Shown here: positions 9,576 through 17,877 of the stretch, in pieces
Layout of the letters: each line of letters begins with the position of its first letter
Position numbering within the stretch: position 1 is the stretch's first letter
DNA from: Candidatus Sumerlaeia bacterium
GTDB taxonomy: Bacteria; Sumerlaeota; Sumerlaeia; JADFCW01
Assembly (NCBI GenBank): GCA_026415575.1
Contig: JAOAGV010000002.1
Span: 30,308 to 94,307, forward strand
Direction: 5' to 3'
DNA length: 64,000 nt
Made by a program: the position numbers and the translations under genes
The notes under the pieces: generated by a model
What the model was told of the DNA's origin: nothing
Database searches by the model: none
The model's input: the letters and a program-made list of their open reading frames with translations, nothing else

Positions 9576-9741
9576 GCCGCGCATGCAGAACGCAGAACAA
9601 TCTTTCGGAATGACACCCCTGCCGAATGCCTCACCCCTGTAGGGCAATCAAGCCCCGAAATCTTTACAAAACACGAAGACTGGATTGGCATGAAGACTGG
9701 ATTGTTAATACTCGCGCTGTAATTAATTGCGCGTCCCTCCC

Positions 9742-9837
9742 GTGGAGGGTCGGGTTCCACCCCGACCGGACCTCATAATCCCTCCAACCCCCATTTTCGA
9801 TTCCGACACCGTGGAGGGTCGGGTTCCACCCCGACCG
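9742..9837. repeat. Two direct copies of a hairpin-forming repeat
   Basis: GTGGAGGGTCGGGTTCCACCCCGACCG at 9742 and again at 9811 (period 69); each has a GGTCGGG/CCCGACC stem. Confidence 0.8.
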
Positions 9838-10071
9838 CATCCTATAATTCCTCAAGACTCCATTTCCCATTCGAACACCGAGGATGGCGTCCCTCCAATT
9901 ACCGACTGCGGGACGCCCACGCTGGCACTTGCCGCAAAGGTCGGGCCGCAAAGGCGCGCGGGATTTCTTTTGACAGCCCCAACGAGCAAGCGATGAAATA
10001 GGCACTTGAGGTTGCAGGGTGGGCCGCGACGGTGTCGGGCGCGTTTGATTCCGGCCGCAAAGGAGAAGGGC

Positions 10072-10737
10072 GTGGAGTTCAGTTGGGAGTCGCTCGGCGA
10101 CTATGCAGCGCGGCTGTTTCTGGCCGTGCTTTTGGGCGTTGTGGTCTCGTTCCGGCGCAAAATGACGCGCTACGATCAGTACGTGGTGCAGGCGCACGCC
10201 TTTTTGTCGGTCGCCGGTGCCATGTTTATGATGATTATCGCAGGCGAGTTGTTTCGCGCGGTCGGCCTGCTGGGGGCGGCCAGCGTCGTCCGCTACCGCT
10301 ATGCCATCCGCAATCCGCGCGACGCCGGAACGCTGATTATCGCATTAGGGTTGGGCATGGCCTGCGGGTCGGGGCTTTTGCTGCTGGCCGTGTCGGGCGG
10401 CATCTTTGTCGCCGCAGTGGCGTATGTGTTGGATCATTTCCCGCAATTGCTGATTTTTCCGCGCATCCGCCAGAGGGAGCAAATTGTGCTGTCGCTGACC
10501 ACGCGCGACTACGACCACACCATGAAGCGGCTTCACGAGGTGTTCGACAAATACACGATCAACTATGTGCTTCGCACCATGGCCCAAAAGACCAGCGAGA
10601 CCAAGGCCGGCATGTCGGACATCGAAATGCTGGTCGAATATCCCATCGAACTTAGTTTGACAGACTTGACATTTGAGCTGACGGATGACAACATAGTGCG
10701 AATTTCGTGGGAACCGCCGCGAACGCTCTTCTACTAA
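10072..10737 (+). CDS. DUF4956 / MgtC-SapB-like membrane protein
   Basis: AAAGGAGAAGGGC-GTG start; multiple TMs; VGLLGAASVVRYRYAIRNPRDAGTLIIALGLGMACGSG resembles the DUF4956/MgtC-like core. Confidence 0.75.
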   Translation: MEFSWESLGDYAARLFLAVLLGVVVSFRRKMTRYDQYVVQAHAFLSVAGAMFMMIIAGELFRAVGLLGAASVVRYRYAIRNPRDAGTLIIALGLGMACGSGLLLLAVSGGIFVAAVAYVLDHFPQLLIFPRIRQREQIVLSLTTRDYDHTMKRLHEVFDKYTINYVLRTMAQKTSETKAGMSDIEMLVEYPIELSLTDLTFELTDDNIVRISWEPPRTLFY

Positions 10738-10750
10738 TTGCTGAAGGCTG

Positions 10751-10806
10751 CATGCTGAATGTTGAACGTGGAACGCAGGGCTCGGAACGCAGAATGCAGA
10801 ACGCGC
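10751..10806. repeat. Low-complexity GAACGCA/GAATGCA word repeat
   Basis: ...TGAATGTTGAACGTGGAACGCAGGGCTCGGAACGCAGAATGCAGAACGC...; the same words occur at 9586-9598. Confidence 0.6.
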
Positions 10807-10890
10807 GGGGTCGAAAGTCGAAGGCGGAGTTTCCGTTCATAGTTCCAACACGGGTTTGTCCCAGCCGGTTTGGAGTTCAACCTGAAAGGA

Positions 10891-12581
10891 ATGTATTTTC
10901 CTTTTTTTGCCCCGCCGTTCAACGCGCCGGACTTCGCTGGATACCCGCGGCGCTTGCTGTGTGTCTGTGCGTCTCCTGCCTGACATCGGGCGGGTTAGAT
11001 CGTTTCCCGCGCGAAACACAGCGGGCGCGGCCATTTTCGCCCATGCCGCCTCCGCCGCCCGTGGCAGTTCCCATTGTCCCCCCTGCGGCATCCGCCAATC
11101 CAACAACCGCGTCGCTTGCCGTATCCGCTCACCCTGCCGCCGAACTGGCGTCGGACACCTCCTTGCAGGAGATCACGTTCACCAGTCAGACCTTGGGCGA
11201 ATGGCTGTATTGGATTGTCTCGGCAACCGAGGAGAACGATCCGCAGCTCAAGTACTACGACACCGAGCTGCGCCGGATTGATGCCGAAATGAAGGAAATC
11301 TGGGCGTCGGTTGGATGGGAATTCGAGGTCACCCGCCAGCGCTCGACGTTCGACGCCGAGCGGCATGAAACGCGCGCCGGCACCACACTGGGCCTGGACG
11401 GCCGACCGCGCCGTGCCTACGATCTGTTCGGCGACTACGACCGGCGCGACCGCGACCTGATTCTCCGGCTGAAGCGCTCGTTTCTCGGCCCCGACCACGA
11501 GGTCTATGTCCGAATCTGCGGTCGGCGGCTGGAGAAAATGGACGCGGTGATCCAAAAACAACAAACGCGCCGCGACATCCATCTGCTCATCCTTCAAGCC
11601 GTCCTCGACATTCTTTACCGCCGGAACATTCTCCCGCTGGTGGCCGAGCAGATCGCCCTCGTACAGCGCAAGACCGCGTTGCTCGAGGTGCTGCAAAAAG
11701 CCGGCGAAGTTCTGCGCAAGGACCTTCTGGCGGCGCAAAAACAGTTGCGCGCCTACGAGGAACAGCAAGCGATTCATCAGAATGCAATTACTCTGGCGCT
11801 GAACGACCTGCGCGGCCGTACGGGCCTGACGACGCTGACCCTGCCAACGCAGTTCCAACTGGCCGTCGCGCCATCCACATTGCCGGCGACACTGGCCGTG
11901 CCGGACGCCACAAGTCAGGCGCTGCAAAACCGCCTCGAATATCTTGTGGCGCAGATGCGGGTCGAACTGGCCGAACAGATGACGCGCTACATGTCGTGGT
12001 ATTTTCCGCGTGTGGACTTCGAGGTTGCTTGGAACAAGTATCGGGAAACCCGCGAGTTCCTCGACGAGACGCGCGACGAGCGCGGCCGCGAACTTACCAC
12101 CGAACTGACGGTCAATATCCCGCTCGGCCTGCCGTATCGCACCTGGAAACGCCGCGAGTCGTTTCGTGCCACACAGGAGGGCTACGCGCTGCAGGTCGCC
12201 CGCATGCGGCGCAGCATCGAGAACGAAATCCTTCGCGCCTCGCTCGACTTGCAGCAGGCCCGATTGCATTGCGAGGTGGCGCGCGAGGCCCTCGAACACG
12301 CTCTGGAAGAACTGCGCGCCACCGAACTGGTCGCCCGGCAGCTGCCCGGCGAAATTCAGGGCATCGCCGCCCTGAGCACGCTGGACGCCCAACTCAAGGT
12401 GCTCGACGCCCGCATGGCCCTGACCGCAGCCGAACATCAATTGTTGCTTGCACACATGCAGTGGGACTATCACATTGGCTGTTCGCCGATGGATGAGGCG
12501 TCGGCCGGTTTTGCCGATGCCGATTTGCGCGCGGCCGAAAAAATTGGCTGGCTTCGATGGTGGACGAGTTTGATCAAATAA
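10891..12581 (+). CDS. TolC-like outer membrane efflux lipoprotein; start/frame problematic
   Basis: Lipobox ALAVCLCVSC; long alpha-helical TolC/OMF-like repeats; overlaps hlyD. No credible start in this frame (see finding on the T7 run at 10902-10908). Confidence 0.75.
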
Positions 12582-13756
12582 CCCGCAGCCGCTGGCGCCG
12601 ATGGACCGCCGCCGTCGTGGTCAACCTCGTGCTTCTGGCCATGATCGGCCTCGCCGTGTATGTGCTGCTTGTCCAGTCGGGCACCATCGCGATTCCCTCG
12701 ATTGTGGCCAGCCGCACCATTCGCATCAGCGCCGAGCATCAGGGCAACATCAAGGCTCTCCATGTCATCGAAACCCAGGAGTTCAAGGTCGGCGACGTGC
12801 TGTTCGAGCTCGAAGACACGGTGCTGGACACCCGAATCGCCGAAGCGGAAAAGGCCATCAAGTCCTATGAGCAGCAGATTGCCGAGCAGGAATCCGAGCT
12901 GGCCCGCCGCCTGCGCGAGTTTGATCCCAAAATGAAAGTCGAAACGGCCGAACAGATGGTCCGCGAGAAACAAACAGCGCTGAAAAATCTCGCTCCGCTT
13001 CTGGATGCCGCCAACCGCCGGCTGGCCTATCAGGAAGACCGCCTCAAGAGAGCCGAAGACCTCTTTTCTTCGGGCGCCATCACGCGCGCCCGCCTCGACG
13101 CCTACCGACTCGATGTCGAAACCGAGCGGGCGGCGCGCGACAAGATTCTTGCTGATCAGAAAATTCTCGAAACGGAAATCCGCGGCCTTGAAAACCAGAT
13201 CGCCGCCTACAAAACCATGCTGGCCGACCTCACCCGCTCGACCGCCGAGCAGGAACGCGCCCTGCGCGACAAACTCACCCAAGCCCGAAGTAATCTGGCC
13301 AATCTTCAAAGCGAGCGCGCGCTGCTGACCGGGCGCGCCAAGGTCAGCGGCTCGGTGGCCATGCGTCTGAAGAACGAAGGCGAAGGCGTTTCGGCCGGCG
13401 AGCCGGTCATCGAGGCCACCTCCGGCGACGACGTCTGGGTCGAGGCTTACTTCAAACCCGAAGACGCCACCACCGTCCACTCGGGCGACCGACTTGTCGT
13501 ACGCTACGGCAACCAGACTTTCCCGGTCACCGTCGAAAGCATCGGCCTGATTACCAAGCCGTTTCCCCTGCAGCGGTCGGCGATGATTCTCGCGCCGGAG
13601 AACCTTGTGGTCGTCAAGCTGGTGTTCGACCAACCTGATCAAGCGCGGCAGGCGGGGCTTCGGCCCGGCATGCAGGTTACCACTGAATTGACCCGCCGCG
13701 AGGGATTGCTGGCCCGCATAGGCTGGAAGCGCGGAAAGGCAACGGCAGGCAGATAG
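12557..13756 (+). CDS. HlyD-family membrane fusion protein
   Basis: N-terminal TM, GNIKALHVIETQEFKVGDVLFELEDTVLDTRIAEAEKAI biotinyl-lipoyl-like half, long coiled coil, VSGSVAMRLKNEGEGVSAGEPVIEATSGDDVWVEAYFKPED. Confidence 0.9.
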   Translation: MVDEFDQITRSRWRRWTAAVVVNLVLLAMIGLAVYVLLVQSGTIAIPSIVASRTIRISAEHQGNIKALHVIETQEFKVGDVLFELEDTVLDTRIAEAEKAIKSYEQQIAEQESELARRLREFDPKMKVETAEQMVREKQTALKNLAPLLDAANRRLAYQEDRLKRAEDLFSSGAITRARLDAYRLDVETERAARDKILADQKILETEIRGLENQIAAYKTMLADLTRSTAEQERALRDKLTQARSNLANLQSERALLTGRAKVSGSVAMRLKNEGEGVSAGEPVIEATSGDDVWVEAYFKPEDATTVHSGDRLVVRYGNQTFPVTVESIGLITKPFPLQRSAMILAPENLVVVKLVFDQPDQARQAGLRPGMQVTTELTRREGLLARIGWKRGKATAGR

Positions 13757-13923
13757 TTGGCGCCAAAGCACGGAATTTTGCCAGCGCGAATTTCTCACAA
13801 CAACTTGCGTCGCAAGGCAACAGCGGCGCCGCGGCATCGGGGGATGGCGAGGAGGGCAGGACTTCCCACAGGTGCCCCGGCGTTTGCCAAAATCTACTCG
13901 ATGATCGTGGTTGCCCCAACCCT

Positions 13924-13955
13924 CTGGACTGCGCGCAGCCGTGCTGCCGCTTTGC
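13924..13955. repeat. Solo REP arm, family I
   Basis: TGGACTGCGCGCAGCCGTGCTGCCGCTTTGC matches the left arm TTGGACTGCGGCAGCCATGCTGCCGCTTTGC. Confidence 0.6.
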
Positions 13956-13967
13956 TCTTATCGCCCG

Positions 13968-14022
13968 CCGCAGTAGGCGATTGGCCTAAAAACCCTCCGC
14001 TGAAGCGGTGACTGCATCCATG
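13968..14022. repeat. Degenerate copy of repeat family III
   Basis: GCAGTAGGCGATTGG...CCCTCCGCTGAAGCGGTGACTGCATCCATG resembles GCAGTGGGCGACTGGG...CCCCCACTGAAGTGGGAGCTGCATGCATCC at 51592-51667. Confidence 0.5.
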
Positions 14023-14087
14023 TCATGCGGCCGCGGCAAAGGGTTTTTGGACAGGCCTGCAAAAACGGACAGCAGCGAGCGCGGGCG

Positions 14088-16319
14088 CTATTTTCTCTTC
14101 GTTGTTTTCTGCGTTTTTTTCTCGTTTGTCTCTTTATCGCCAACCGCAACCGACGGCGCATACATCGGCAGATAGCGATAATAGACTTCCAAGCACAGGG
14201 CGGCCATGGCGGTCTCGACCACGCGTCCGCCTTGCGTACCCCACTGGCCTCGCGGCGGCCAGCTCCCTTTACGAGCGCCTTCGGTTTCCTGCGAGGCGAG
14301 CAGCACGCGACGCATGGCCCGGTTCCATTCCTCCCACGCCGGCCCCTGATGCTGGAAAAGGGCAAGGGTGCCGTAATACCAATAATACATATTGGGGTCG
14401 GAATTGCGGGGCAGATTCTTGCGCAGATAGTCGGCGGCCTCGACCATCGCCGCATCGGTCGGTTTTACACCCATCAGTTGGCGGGCAAACATGGCCTCGG
14501 CGGTCATCGAGGGCGTTGGCGACTTGCCTTGATAGCCGCAAAGGCCCCCGTGCTGGCCGCCACCGACGCGCTCGAACCACAACGCCGCCCGTTTCAGTGC
14601 GTCGCCGGGAACGGGCAAACCGGCCATCTGTGCGCTCTTGAGAGCCATGACCTGCCAGCCGAAAACGGATGTATCCCCCGGCTCTTCGGGCGTCATAGCG
14701 TGTGGGTAATAGCGCCAGCCGCCGGTTCGCGGGTTTTGCGCGGCGGCGATAAACCGCACAGCGTCGGTAACAGCCTTCCGGAGTGCGGCATCCTGCGTCA
14801 TGCCGCAGGCCTCGGCCAGAGCAATGGTTGCCATGCCCTGGTCATACATGTTGCCCTCGCCGCGAAGATCGCCCCCCTCTCGCATTTGGGAAAGCAGCCA
14901 CGCGATGCCGGCGGCCACGTTCTGGCGATAGGGGCCGGCGGACTTGTGCGTATGGTTGGCGCCAAGAAAGGCCAGAAGCGCAAGACCCGTTGCGGCAACG
15001 TCCTGTTTGCCGTAGCCCCCCTCGCCGCCGCACTGCTTGCAACGGGCGTCGAATCCCTCGATGTCCCAGCGGCCGTCGTCGCTTTGATGGGCGGCAAGCC
15101 AAGCCAGAGCATCTTGGACCGCCTTTTCGGTTTCGGTGGTGCCGCCGAGGCGTTCGAGAACTTTTTCGCGGCGGGACGGCTCGCGCAGCACATAGGTCTC
15201 TTCGCTGACCGGTCGTTCTTCGAGAACGAACGGCGGAGGGACGATGCGCGGCGCTGGATGTGGCCGCAGAATCCGCGGCGGCACCGCCGGCTCGACCGGT
15301 CGGCCCTCCGGAGTGCCGGCCGGCGCCGGCAAGGCGACAAGGCTTTCGATCAATGGCGCACCGGGCCCTAGCGGCGGTGCCTGCGCCGGACCGCCCGCAC
15401 TCGGCGCAGGAACCGCCGGCAGCTCGGCCAGCGGCAATTCGATCTTCTGCAGCGGCGACGAAAGCGTCGGCGAAGATTCGGACTCCGGCGGCGGTTTGAC
15501 CGGCGACCGAACCGCTTCCAGTTGAATGGGCGGGAGCGCAATGCGGAAGTCGGTGGCGGGCCGGGCGGCCAGCGGCGTGGGCAGCTCGCGTCGCTCCGTC
15601 GGCCGCGGCGGTGCCAGATCGGGTGGAAGGACGAAGGCCGCGGTGTCCACGTGGCCGGGAGCAATTTCCCTTTCCTCTTGGACGGGGGCGGCGCGCGGCA
15701 ACTCAATGTCTGCCGGCTGGGGAGCGACGGCCTCTGCTGCCGTGGCGTCGGCCAGAGGCAGGTCGGTCGTTTCCTCCCGGATGCCGAGGCTGACTTTTTC
15801 CTCGATGAGGCTTTCGCTGTCGAGCAGCACCTCAAACTCCGGATCGCGCAGTGTTTGGAGTACTCGCTGAGTCAGAACCACCGACTCGAACGAGACGAGG
15901 AAGAAAACATGAATAATGGCGGAGAGGATGAATGATCGCGCCGTGACTGTGCGCCAGCGTGTTGCTTTCCGGCTTCGCAGCGAGGCGACCAGCAAAACGA
16001 GAAACACAATGCCCAGAAGCCACAAAAACAGCGGGCCCCGCAGCCGCTCCCACAGCACCTGTCGAAAGCGGGCGATCAGCTCGGCGCGGTCGGGAGCGGG
16101 CGGCGACGGCGTCAACACAGGTGGCGGTGGCACCGGGGGAAGTTCGATGGTCTCCAGAGCGGGCCGCGGCGGCAGAATCTGCTCCGGCAGAATCGGCAGC
16201 ACCACCGTCGAGCGGTAATCTTCCAGCTTGACGACTTGTGGTTTGGGCGCGGCAGCCGGAAAGGCCGGACGTGCAAAAACAAAAACACCGGCCGTTAGAA
16301 CGAGCGGAATCCACGGCAT
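14088..16319 (-). CDS. TonB-like membrane anchor, Pro-rich linker and alpha/alpha-toroid (prenyltransferase/squalene-cyclase-like repeat) domain
   Basis: Two TMs (GPLFLWLLGIVFLVLLVASLRS; SFILSAIIHVFFLVSFESV with TonB-like SxxxH), about 230 aa Pro-rich region, then repeated DDGRWDIEGF / TGLALLAFLG / GMATIALAEACG / GGWRYYP / GWQVMALKSAQMAG / ETAMAALCLEVYYRY toroid motifs. Start could be ATG 16319 or 16442. Confidence 0.82.
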   Translation of the reverse strand: MPWIPLVLTAGVFVFARPAFPAAAPKPQVVKLEDYRSTVVLPILPEQILPPRPALETIELPPVPPPPVLTPSPPAPDRAELIARFRQVLWERLRGPLFLWLLGIVFLVLLVASLRSRKATRWRTVTARSFILSAIIHVFFLVSFESVVLTQRVLQTLRDPEFEVLLDSESLIEEKVSLGIREETTDLPLADATAAEAVAPQPADIELPRAAPVQEEREIAPGHVDTAAFVLPPDLAPPRPTERRELPTPLAARPATDFRIALPPIQLEAVRSPVKPPPESESSPTLSSPLQKIELPLAELPAVPAPSAGGPAQAPPLGPGAPLIESLVALPAPAGTPEGRPVEPAVPPRILRPHPAPRIVPPPFVLEERPVSEETYVLREPSRREKVLERLGGTTETEKAVQDALAWLAAHQSDDGRWDIEGFDARCKQCGGEGGYGKQDVAATGLALLAFLGANHTHKSAGPYRQNVAAGIAWLLSQMREGGDLRGEGNMYDQGMATIALAEACGMTQDAALRKAVTDAVRFIAAAQNPRTGGWRYYPHAMTPEEPGDTSVFGWQVMALKSAQMAGLPVPGDALKRAALWFERVGGGQHGGLCGYQGKSPTPSMTAEAMFARQLMGVKPTDAAMVEAADYLRKNLPRNSDPNMYYWYYGTLALFQHQGPAWEEWNRAMRRVLLASQETEGARKGSWPPRGQWGTQGGRVVETAMAALCLEVYYRYLPMYAPSVAVGDKETNEKKTQKTTKRK

Positions 16320-16425
16320 GCGCGCCCGAACCAAACTGTGCGCAACCAGCCGGCAAGTCCGCGGGGCACAGGCCGCTTTTCCTGCACACGCCGGCGGCAG
16401 CCGTGCAGCAACTTTAAGGAGATTT

Positions 16426-16842
16426 CTATCGCGGCAATTCATAACCGATATTGGCCTGACGGATTCCGCATTCCTTGCAGACAGCCACGGCGGCGGCAAC
16501 ATAGCCGTGAAGCGCCTGTTTGTCCGCCCGCACCAGAACCTTCTGGTCGGGATTGACTTTGACGGCGCGCGAGAGAAGAGCCCGCAATTCATCGGGCGAG
16601 ACTTCGTTGCCGCCGACGATGTAGGTGCCGTCGCGCCGCACGTTGAGAATCAGCAGCGAGCGCGCGGTCGAACTCAGCGTCTCCTCGATGTGCGTCTGCG
16701 GCAGGTTGACCTGAATGTCGCGCTCTTCTTCGTGGAACTGCGCGCTGACCAGAAAGAAGATGATCAGGTTGAACATCAGGTCCACCAGCGGCGTAATGTT
16801 GATCGAAGGTCGTTCGCGAATGTGATGTCGGGGAATGTGCAT
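16426..16842 (-). CDS. ExbD/TolR family protein
   Basis: RERPSINITPLVDLMFNLIIFFLVSAQF (Asp-containing TM), DPDQKVLVRADKQALHGYV. Confidence 0.92.
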   Translation of the reverse strand: MHIPRHHIRERPSINITPLVDLMFNLIIFFLVSAQFHEEERDIQVNLPQTHIEETLSSTARSLLILNVRRDGTYIVGGNEVSPDELRALLSRAVKVNPDQKVLVRADKQALHGYVAAAVAVCKECGIRQANIGYELPR

Positions 16843-16967
16843 GGCAAGACAGTCTTTCAGTTGGGCTGGGTTAAGATGGAGAATACCCGCGACTTGGATA
16901 ATATGGACAACACGGCCGACATGAGCCAAACAGATGTTCTTTTTCTTCTTCCCTCATCCCTCATCCT

Positions 16968-17843
16968 TCATCCCTCTGCTTCTTTATTGGCTTTGGGCGG
17001 TTCGCTATAGACGGCAGTTCCGGGCGCGTCGTGGCACTGGTCGAGAAACTCATTGCTGATGGCCTCGAATTCATCGGCAAGGCTTTCGATGCGGCTGAGA
17101 AAATAGTAATACAGCAGCAATGCGGGAATGGCCACCGTCAGGCCGGCGGCCGTGGTGATCAGGGCGACATAGATGCCGGAGGCCAAAAGTTCGCCGCGCC
17201 CCAGACCGTGCTGGGCCGCACTGCGAAAGGCTCCGATCATCCCATAGATTGTTCCGAGCAGTCCAAGCAGCGGAGATATGGTACCGACAATGGCAAGTGT
17301 TTCCAGTCCGCGGCGCAAACGCGCCACTTCGCTGGTGGCAGCGTCCTGCACTGCCTGTTCGAGGATTTCGAGCCGCCGGCCCAGTTTCAAGATGCCCGCG
17401 CGGATGATATTCGAGAGCGGCGACGGCGTGCGGTCACAATACGCCAGAGCGCCGGCAATGTTGGTGCCGTCCGGTCCAAAGGCAACGACCAGTCCCTTCA
17501 TGAATCCGGGCGGGATGATTCGATTGCGCCGCAGGCTGAACAGCCGTTCGAGCGCAATCGCCAGTGCAACCAGCGAACACAAGCCGATGGGGATCATCAT
17601 CGGGCCGCCGGCGACAATCAGTTCCCAGAGGGTTTTTGGGTGTTGGAAGGGAATGGCCGGCGGGCGGTCGCCCAGAACGGCCGGCGGATTGGCGGGTGGT
17701 TCGGGGGCCGGAGCGGCTTTCGGTGTTGAAAGCGCAAGAACCGTCATGGCGAGCAGTGAAGCCGCCATGAAAAACTGCTTCCAGCGTGTTACCGCCATGG
17801 ATGGGATGGACAGAATGCTTGGTGGCTTCATTTTTCTTTTCAT
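16968..17843 (-). CDS. MotA/TolQ/ExbB proton channel family protein
   Basis: GGPMMIPIGLCSLVALAIALERLFSL; LETLAIVGTISPLLGLLGTIYGMIGAFRS; GIYVALITTAAGLTVAIPALLLYYYFL. Confidence 0.92.
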   Translation of the reverse strand: MKRKMKPPSILSIPSMAVTRWKQFFMAASLLAMTVLALSTPKAAPAPEPPANPPAVLGDRPPAIPFQHPKTLWELIVAGGPMMIPIGLCSLVALAIALERLFSLRRNRIIPPGFMKGLVVAFGPDGTNIAGALAYCDRTPSPLSNIIRAGILKLGRRLEILEQAVQDAATSEVARLRRGLETLAIVGTISPLLGLLGTIYGMIGAFRSAAQHGLGRGELLASGIYVALITTAAGLTVAIPALLLYYYFLSRIESLADEFEAISNEFLDQCHDAPGTAVYSEPPKANKEAEG

Positions 17844-17877
17844 TTTTCCCTTTTCCCTTTTCGCTTTTTGGTTCCGC

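Noticed and set aside
9742-9837. CRISPR array
   Set aside because: Only two repeat copies 69 bp apart, hairpin type, and no cas genes in the window.
10995-12473. 492-aa minus-strand ORF
   Set aside because: Antisense to the TolC-like gene.
14025-15371. 448-aa plus-strand ORF
   Set aside because: Antisense to the toroid protein; no domain-like sequence.
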